From contig JANCIK010000001.1 in NCBI GenBank assembly GCA_028532985.1, positions 186,001 to 250,000 on the forward strand: 64,000 bases of DNA. Reading direction: 5' to 3'. Position 1 is the first letter of the stretch. Each line of letters starts with the position of its first letter. A model generated the notes under the pieces. The model was given only the letters and a program-made list of their open reading frames with translations. It was not told where the DNA came from and did no database searches. The position numbers and the translations under genes were made by a program. Source of the DNA: Stropharia rugosoannulata (taxonomy: Eukaryota > Basidiomycota > Agaricomycetes > Agaricales > Strophariaceae). This document shows positions 57,430-64,000 of this stretch, piece by piece.

Positions 57430-59307
57430 ATGGCCAACACCAGAAGCAGTACCTCCCAAGCAAAGTCTGGTTCCAGCAAGTCGGCAGCATCGAAAAGGAA
57501 GCCAGGAGCTTCTAACAAGGGAAAGAATTTAACTATAAATGATATACCTCAGGACATGATACAACAGATACTCAAGCAGCATGCGAGTACTTCAAAGCAA
57601 GCTGAGGCTGAGAAAGAAGAAGGTATGTATTTGTCTCCTTGCTAAAACGATACTAATGGGTTTGGCTAGAGATTACTGCTCGCAACAAAAGACTTATGGG
57701 CGAGGAAAACGAGAATGAAAAAGACTCTGATGGTAATGAAGAAGACAGCAATAGAGCAGCTAAACGACCAAGAGTTGACAATCTCGACAGGGAAGAACTC
57801 GACATAGGCAATCAGGTTTTTGGCGAAGCGACAAATACTAACAGGCACGATGGGGATACTACTGACGATAGTTTGGAAGATGGGGAAAATGAAGGCAATG
57901 AAGAGGATCATGACGATGGGGTTAATGATATTCCTATGGCCGGAAATGAGGTATGTTCTCTACTAGTACTATTGGTATATGCTATACTTATTCTTCTTAT
58001 TGTATATAGATTATTATTTTATCGGATTCCGAGCATAAAGTAAGCACTTTGTAGCTATTCAATATAGAACTAATCTTGAATAATATTCTATAGTCATTGA
58101 AGAGGCTTGGGACTCGGCGATCCCAGGAGTCTGTGGCAACCTCTTTCAAGAGCTCTGCACCATCGTCAACAACCTCCTCTAAGACTTCTGCTTCGTTTTT
58201 GGAAAGTCAGAACAGTGGGTTTTCCTTGCACTCAAAGAAGGTGACGAAGCATAGTTTGCCACCATATGTTATGGATACAGCTATAGAGGCGAAGAAGTAT
58301 CTTCGCTTTAACATGGTGTATAGCCCAAGCTTCTGGACTGCTGGGGTAGGTCCAGACCGAATCGATGCTTGCTGGACAGCTTTCTGCGAAGCTGCTAAGC
58401 AAGGCGATAATACCCCCCTTGTTATCCAGGTTTCAAAGGAAAGAGCTACAAAGCCACTCGTCATTCGCTATGTGAGTACAAGTTATATTATTTCGTTTGG
58501 TTAAGTATTTTGACTAGTACTAGATCTCCTATGCTCGTTCACAATTCATGAGCTCGGTAATTACTGCTGCCCGTAGTGCGACCCAGAATGCATATGGGCT
58601 TGGTATTAATAAGAAGAAAGATCAAGAAATTATCACCTGGCTCCTGGAAAAGGCGAAGTTCATGTACGATCAAGTCGATACAACTGTAAGTAATATTTTT
58701 TCATAATTTAACATACTAATAGGAGTATTAGGCCAGGACGACTGGAGGACAGCCATTCAAGTCAGAGAAGATGCTTCATATAATTGAAGAGTTGTGGTTC
58801 AAGACTGCAACACGAGCAAATAGTTCGACGACTCTGGTTACTCGGCAATTAGCAATAGACAAGGCATTACCACCATCGATGTTTGCGATTACTTTAGCAG
58901 CTGTATGTTTCTATTAATGTTACTTTATCGCTAGTCTATCCTTACTCACAATTGGTTTAGATGGAGCATTCGTTACAAGAGCTCAAGGAAGGCCATGGTA
59001 CAAAGAGTCGGAAGAATTTTGACGAAACGACTATTAGAGTTTTGTACAGTGCTTCTGCTATTACTTATTACCTTGCACTACTAATCATATTGCTATAGAT
59101 ATAGTCGCCATATGGGTAACTGGATGGTTCTCGAGCAGAAGTCTAGTGGATGGGCTTTAAAGTGGAGGCAAGATGCTTTCCAACAGCTATGGTAGGTTTA
59201 ATTTGTTCGCTGGTTTTTTCCTTACTAATTATGTTTATAGCTCGTCAGATATGTTTATTGGGTATGACGAAACAGATGATTTAGCAGATTTTGATTTCGA
59301 ACTTTGA
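57430..59307 (+). CDS. DUF6532-like cargo protein
   Basis: Eight exons: 57430-57622, 57670-57950, 58094-58471, 58524-58685, 58732-58902, 58961-59043, 59099-59191 and 59241-59307; 475 residues, every junction in phase. The N-terminus is low-complexity (MANTRSSTSQAKSGSSKSAA), then an acidic tract with a basic nuclear-signal-like AAKRPRV. The C-terminal domain runs from LPPYVMDTAIEAKKYLRFNM through ITAARSATQNAYGLG, ELWFKTATRANSST, ALPPSMFAITLAAMEHSLQE and RYSRHMGNWMV. This sequence of motifs resembles the agaricomycete DUF6532 domain, whose function is unknown. The exon 6 donor GTACAG is non-optimal. It is codirectional with the transposase, 185 bases after its stop. Confidence 0.7.
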
Positions 59308-59309
59308 AT

Positions 59310-60063
59310 GCGACTATACCAGTACTACCAGAGGCAGAGCCAGCATTACCACTGGATTTGTAGTTCATACTATTATCTAGCCTTCTTTTATAATGCCTTC
59401 TTTTATAATCGTTCTTTTGATTCCCTGTATACTTATTTTAGATAAAAGGCGACATTTAATACACTATTTTGAGTGATTGCAGAGTCTCATAAGATCTCTA
59501 AATAGCTTTCTAAGGTTGCTAATGTGCTATAGAGAAGTATTTTAAAGATACTACGAGATATCACAAGAGTCTTCTTTGTACTCTTTTAGGTCTTTCTAAA
59601 GCTCTAAAAATTTTTATATTTTTAAAAAAAGACATTATGTTGTGCCTTTATATCTTTAAGTGGGTTTATTTGTTTCTCTTAGTGTCTACAAAAGCTATTA
59701 ATATGCTATATAAAGACCTTATTTGAATCTTTTAGGATCTTTAAATATGCCTGATAATGTATTAATGTGGTTTTTTTATATCTTTTAAATGTTTAGCCAG
59801 GTCTTTTATTATACTTTATTTGAAGCACTTGATGTCTTTTGATTGCTTCAAGAGCGCTTTTTTTTGCTTTTTTTTGCTTTTTTTAAGAACTGTGATGTCT
59901 TAAAGTACACTTTTTATTGTCTTTTATTGCTTCATAAAGTCTTTTTAATGTCTTTTTAACTTTTATACCTGGAGACTTTGCTTTTTAAGTCTCCTAGAGA
60001 CCCAGGTCTCCTGGGGTCTTTTTAAGTCTTTTTAAGTCTTTTTGAAAAATTAAAAGACTTTTT
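59310..60063. repeat. Right subterminal region of Plavaka-type element
   Basis: AT-rich and dense in TCTTTT, AAGTCTTTTT and GAGTCTT-like words. Similar words (TAGGTCTCTGTAGGTCTCT) occur in the left subterminal region 47330-47420. Likely transposase-binding repeats; no gene. Confidence 0.6.
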
Positions 60064-60086
60064 TCAAAAAAGTGTTTTTCCTGATG
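60064..60086. repeat. Right terminal inverted repeat of Plavaka-type element
   Basis: Ends CCTGATG at 60086 and is followed by the TG duplication. Inverted match to 47212-47234. Confidence 0.9.
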
Positions 60087-61159
60087 TGATCGTTCATGTT
60101 GTAAGTATGATGAATGAAAATTGTTATAGAAGTGAGTTTTGGAAGTCTTTGATAGTCTAATTCGACTGCTGGATCATGCAACCCTAGACATAACATAAGA
60201 AGGAGACCGAGCAGCTGTCAAGTTAGGCTTACCGTCGCGGATGTTGAGCTCCAATGTCTGAAGAGCGGTACCAAAGGAATATATGTCTTCGTATACAGCG
60301 TTCGGGATGACATTATTAAAACAGTGAATATTAAGGTGAGTCAGCTGGGGTCGAGGAGATTGCATTGGAAGGATATTTGCGAGATCTGTTCGATCATCTG
60401 AAATTAGAACTTTAAGATTACCGAGTGCAGAAGCGTGGCTATCATGGTCAATGGTATCGGGGCTCGATCGGACTGCAGGTGGAGTCCAAGAGCTTGTAAA
60501 CTTGACTTCATCCAGTTTCAATTCCGCGATGAAAGCGGATGAACACATTGCAAGTGGGATGTCCATCTCGGATATGTCCAAGGATCGCAGGTTTGGATGC
60601 GTGCAAGCGGCATACAAGGCAGGAAGAAGTACTGAAAAACGTGAAGTTACTGATCTGTTGAAGAACGAAAACCTGCAATGCCACATATGTAGGCTACTGC
60701 ACCGTGCCCCATTTTTATGGAAAAGTGCGTCAAGTATGGACAAAAATGCCCTCCTAGAGTTCCTCGAGTAACTACTGCTCCCAAAGTAAATGGACAAACA
60801 CTCTATATGCTGAGCCACCTTCTGATCGTCCGGCCACAAAGAGGTTGTGATTATGTTTCCTAGACTCAGAAGCCGTCGGCGGTCGGGGGAGTCACCGCCA
60901 ATATCTATATAGCAGCATCTGAAGCGACGGCTGTTTGCAAAGTTGCGAAATCGGCGCGAGAGAAGTGCTATGGTTGAGTAATGTGGGGATTTTGATTCGA
61001 ATAAAATGTCGTCTGCTGAGGCGACGACAATTGGCTCGAGTATATCAAGGGGAAGGTATGGCACTGTCTTGGGGGCGATTTCGTCCCTTCTGTCTGAGGA
61101 AGGCAGTCCAGATGGCGATTTGGGTTTGAGACGCCAGCGAAACATGGTAGCTACCATCT

Positions 61160-61900
61160 GAGAAGATATGTTACGCTTTTGCGTTGGCTTATCGACAAAA
61201 AATTGCTCACAGTCACATGATACAAGTTCAAGCGAAGGTACCAATAATATTTAGAGTCTGGCTCGAGCCTGGAAGGACTTTTATACTGAGTCCGGCGTCC
61301 TCGTGTGCTTGCTTCGATTATTCCATAAGAGTTGTTTCGCTGCGCACAGCAGGCTTTCAGTAGTGAGCGTTCCTGAAAGCAATACAAATGGCTCTTGCTC
61401 TGAATCATGTAAAATGGACTCCCATTGATGTTGGGTGTTAAATCCGCTATGTTTGGGTCTCAATCCGCGAAACCGGACGAGGGTATGCGGGAAACAACAA
61501 TCATTTCACAACGCACACGATTGGCATTTTCGTCAGCGACATCCGCTGCAGTCCGCAGCAGCCGGAGCAGTTGCAGAGCATGGTCGTCCTGCGGCCCGCT
61601 CGAATCCGCCAGTGCCGGAGAAGGCTTCAACCAAAAATGCAACAAAATTGGCTCACAAATTCTCCAAGACCCGGCAGTGGTTCGCGGGAGCTTCCCGGGT
61701 CCTCATGTAATCATACCAACTCATATTATTGCGCAATTCTCCAAGTGCGCTACCCATAATAAAACATATCTCAGTCCGTTTGCAATATTTGTATTACAAT
61801 TGTAACAGTATAAAAGAAGACATGGCATGATAAGGTGAACAGCAGACTCTCAACCTCAAAGCACTCTTCTAGTACCTCATACATTACCAGTGTTCTAACA
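61160..61900. other. No supported gene
   Basis: Intergenic between the divergent F-box and oxygenase genes. Short frames at 61435-61710 show no domain. Confidence 0.4.
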
Positions 61901-61903
61901 GCA

Positions 61904-63009
61904 ATGACAGTCAAGACACCAGCCCAAGGCTCTCCGATCGCTGTATTGGACACCATTGACTTTGGCCGCCTCGTTGTCCGCGATCCCGTCGAGCAGAAGA
62001 AATTGCTGGAACTGTGCATCAAGGATGGCTTCTTCTACCTCGATCTCCAAGGACCTGCAATATTCAAAATTCTGGAGAATAAAGCAGATGTAGTACACAT
62101 GATGGAGTCGTTCTTTTCTCTGCCACTCGACGATAAAATGAAAGACTCCAGAGGAACCCACACTCATGGGTATGCCATTTTTTGTGCTCAGCATGCCTAT
62201 CTTTTATTTACTTTTATACAGCTATAAGCCTCCTGGTACTTTCACGGGGTTCAAGGCCGGATCTCGTGATTGTTACGAAACACTTAAAGTGAGTAGTTAT
62301 AAAATTTCACCCTACATCATTTATTTAACCGTACCACAACAAGGTGGCATATGCAGAAATGATTGAGCACTCAGGACTTCTTCCAGAGTCTGTAAAGCAG
62401 CGCGAGGCGCTTTTTGAGAGCTTCATCAAGCTCAGTCACTTTGTCACCAAAACGATGCTTGCTAGTCTTTCTGATGCCCTGATGCTCAAAGGCGCAAAGC
62501 AGTTTGAGGAGCACCACCGCGATGACAAGCCATCCAACACGACGCTTGTCCTGTTGCACTACCCACAGCAACCCCTGGACGCGGGAATGGGCCATAATAA
62601 GCATACAGACATTGGGTCGCTCACCTTGCTTTTCACAGAGCAATGGGGTTTACAGCTCCAGCAGCCTGGTGCCGCTGAGTGGTCGTTTGTCGAACCGAGA
62701 GAAGGCCATGCAATAATCAATGTTGGGGACTCCCTCCGCTTCCTGAGCGGCAAGCGATTCAACAGCTGCCTTCACCGCGTGGTCCCTGTCGCAGAAGACG
62801 AGGATAGATATTCCATTGCCTACTTCATGAGGCCAGAAAACGCTGCCCATCTTGAAGACACGGAGGGTCGCCGTGTTCGTGCAGAAGAATGGCACGATCA
62901 GAAGTATGTCATGTTTGGCGAGACTCACGAGAAGCAAGCAATGAGTAACATGCTCACCAGCGGCATGGAAAAAATTGTCCCGGTTGCAGGGGTCGGAGTT
63001 ACTGCTTGA
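61904..63009 (+). CDS. 2-oxoglutarate/Fe(II) oxygenase, isopenicillin-N-synthase-like
   Basis: Three exons: 61904-62169, 62222-62288 and 62344-63009, with 52-nt and 55-nt introns; 332 residues. The N-terminal DIOX-N-type region reads VLDTIDFGRLVV and LCIKDGFFYLDLQG, then FFSLPLDDKM. The catalytic domain has HxD in GHNKHTDIGSLTLLF, the distal histidine in FNSCLHRVV, and the 2-oxoglutarate-binding RxS in DRYSIAYF. All ligands are present, so it is probably active on a small molecule, as in secondary metabolism or hormone-like chemistry; the substrate cannot be read from sequence. No other biosynthetic gene is adjacent. It is unrelated to the transposon's TET/JBP-like enzyme beyond the shared fold. 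Confidence 0.9.
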
Positions 63010-63014
63010 TACTA

Positions 63015-63424
63015 ATTTTCTCAATGATTTTCTATTGTTCTTTCTTATATCCTGATTATTACCATTTGGGCGGTACACAGCAGTATATATAGCATCTCAA
63101 TTGAGAAATACTGTAGTTTTTTAGATATCATGTTTAGTTCAGTTTTGAAGCAGAGCAGGTATTCATAGATGTTTTGTGGTGTCGGTAGAATGTGCTGGTT
63201 GGAGTCTACTTTTAATTGCTAGGCATAGGCTCTACCGTGTTCAAAATGGATTTGGACGTGTCAAATCGTGTCATGCGTTATGGGTGCAATCCTAAGCTTG
63301 CGTGCATGTGCGCCCGAACTTTCATGTCCATTCGACATCATCATCAATGTAATATTGCATAAAAAATGTCCGATCAGATATCAGTCCGTGTTCACGTGTA
63401 TATATAGACAAAAACTGTGAATGC
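63015..63424. other. No supported gene
   Basis: 3' flank of the oxygenase gene; AT-rich, nothing recognised. Confidence 0.4.
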
Positions 63425-63610
63425 TGTGAATAGTCAACAAGGTGAGCGTCGGAAGTCTGTTGTAATCAATGTCTACTAAGGGGTGCTGTAACACTTGTGA
63501 TACGGTTAGCAGGATTATGTGAAATCTACAAGAAAGCCAAACCTACCATGATACATATTGAGCGATAACAACTGAAGGGAATCTCCAAAGGTGCATATGT
63601 TTTTCAGGCC
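63425..63610 (-). pseudogene. F-box family remnant around the conserved intron
   Basis: The minus strand reads GLKNICTFGDSLQLLSLNMYHG and ends at a GTAGGT donor after 63547, in phase 1. It resumes at 63493 with LQHPLVDIDYNRLPTLTLLT. This aligns with YSFGTALQTLELNIRDG and LHDPAVELDYQRLPKLTSI of the 60-kb paralog, with the intron at the same codon. A TAA lies directly before GLK (63613-63611) and no F-box is found upstream, so only a fragment remains. Confidence 0.6.
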
Positions 63611-63614
63611 TTAA

Positions 63615-64000
63615 ACAACGAATCAAATACATATGGCGATGCCTTTGGGGCACCATAGACAGGAGGGTGCCAGCACAAAAAATTTGCTGGGAGAAGAGAG
63701 GGGTGGGGATAAACATGACTTTGCGATGGATGAAAATAATAAAATGACCTCCGAGTGCCCTCTGTTGTACAATGCAAATGCGATGACGCTATGTGATCAC
63801 CAATCAAAGTTCATGAATATGTGTATAAATGTGTCAATATGTGCTCGTTCTACACTGTATTTATGGATTCTTAAGTTGGTCTTGGGCTCTGAGAATAAGT
63901 CATCCACTGATATTGAACCTATTATTATAATAACATCAAACGCCTTGGTCCATTGGCCAACTTAGCATTTGGAGCACCTCCCAAATTAGAAACCATCGTG
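63615..64000. other. No supported gene
   Basis: May include further decayed upstream sequence of the F-box remnant; nothing else is recognised before the window ends. Confidence 0.35.

Larger units (their letters stand above)
47212..60086. mobile_element. Plavaka-type DNA transposon with cargo genes, 12.9 kb
   Basis: The ends are inverted: CATCAGGAAAATCACTTTTTTG at left and, complemented, CATCAGGAAAAACACTTTTTTG at right. TG flanks both sides (47210-47211, 60087-60088). Excision in silico restores the host F-box frame, which proves the ends. Inside are two leftward genes (F-box-like, TET/JBP-like) and three rightward genes (small basic protein, Plavaka transposase, DUF6532-like), with a 2-kb GC-rich tandem array between the two blocks. 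The subterminal regions (47230-47520, 59320-60080) repeat AGGTCT and AAGTCTTT-like words. Plavaka is a CACTA-related fungal transposon group; the 2-bp duplication fits that affinity. All cargo frames look intact. Confidence 0.93.
46804..61145 (-). pseudogene. F-box gene split by the 12.9-kb Plavaka-type element
   Basis: Exon 1 is 61145-60233. It starts MFRWRLKPKS and has the F-box VPYLPLDILEPIVVASADD, then SPHYSTIALLSRRFRNFANS. A 49-nt intron covers 60232-60184. Exon 2 begins at 60183 (GLHDPAVELDYQRLPKLTSI) and breaks at 60087. The remainder lies at 47209-46804 (QDGPSLSTCLIPLL to GVKLRVWVN). The protein would be 471 residues when the element and one CA copy are removed, with no stop or shift. 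It aligns along its length with the gene at 40-42 kb. An upstream ATG at 61157 is possible, but MFR(R/W)LR is the shared start. Disrupted in this state. Confidence 0.88.

Noticed and set aside
63633..63965. 110-codon frame at the window end
   Set aside because: No ATG-supported domain; the opposite strand carries an F-box family remnant just downstream, and I see no paralog match to this frame.

Overview
The window is nuclear DNA of a filamentous basidiomycete, most probably an agaricomycete. Genes are cut by many 47-71 nt GT-AG introns. The protein families are typical of agaricomycete accessory regions: F-box paralogs, fungal 7-TM-like proteins, MLKL-N-terminal-like helical domains, a DUF6532-like protein and a Plavaka transposase. 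Between them lie LTR and DNA transposons and long stretches with no gene I can support. I saw no rRNA, tRNA or CRISPR array.

Layout. 1-4635: a young Ty1/copia element cut by the window start. 5.8-10 kb: a two-exon repeat-domain protein, a TA-flanked inverted-repeat element (7801-8714) and an MLKL-like gene. 11195-15597: a minus-strand Ty3/gypsy element with a perfect 5-bp target duplication but no reverse transcriptase or RNase H, inside a pyrimidine-rich stretch. 17-24.6 kb: three decayed copies of one 7-TM-like family. 25-26.9 kb: TA-flanked inverted-repeat elements full of GCGCA-type subterminal repeats. 27-28.4 kb: two tandem MLKL-like copies. 30.5-46.8 kb: F-box genes, an MFS transporter, a 1.1-kb inverted-repeat insertion and a PIF/Harbinger MITE. 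47212-60086: a 12.9-kb Plavaka-type transposon. 61.9-63 kb: a 2-oxoglutarate oxygenase and one more F-box remnant.

The most interesting object is the 12.9-kb transposon. Its ends are fixed to the base because it splits the second exon of an F-box gene: removing the element and one copy of a TG/CA duplication restores the reading frame. It has inverted ends beginning CATCAGGAAAA. Two genes point left: an F-box-like protein and a TET/JBP-like 2-oxoglutarate/Fe(II) dioxygenase. Three point right: a small basic protein, a Plavaka transposase and a DUF6532-like protein. Between the divergent blocks lies a 2-kb GC-rich array of about 13 units of 157 bp. Each unit holds two hairpins, and substitutions in the arms are often compensatory or wobble. 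A second, 1.1-kb element with CATCAGCAAA ends and the same TG/CA duplication splits another member of the same F-box family, so this paralog family has been hit twice.

Limits: gene models come from reading frames, splice signals and paralog comparison by eye. Family names rest on remembered motifs, not on a database search.
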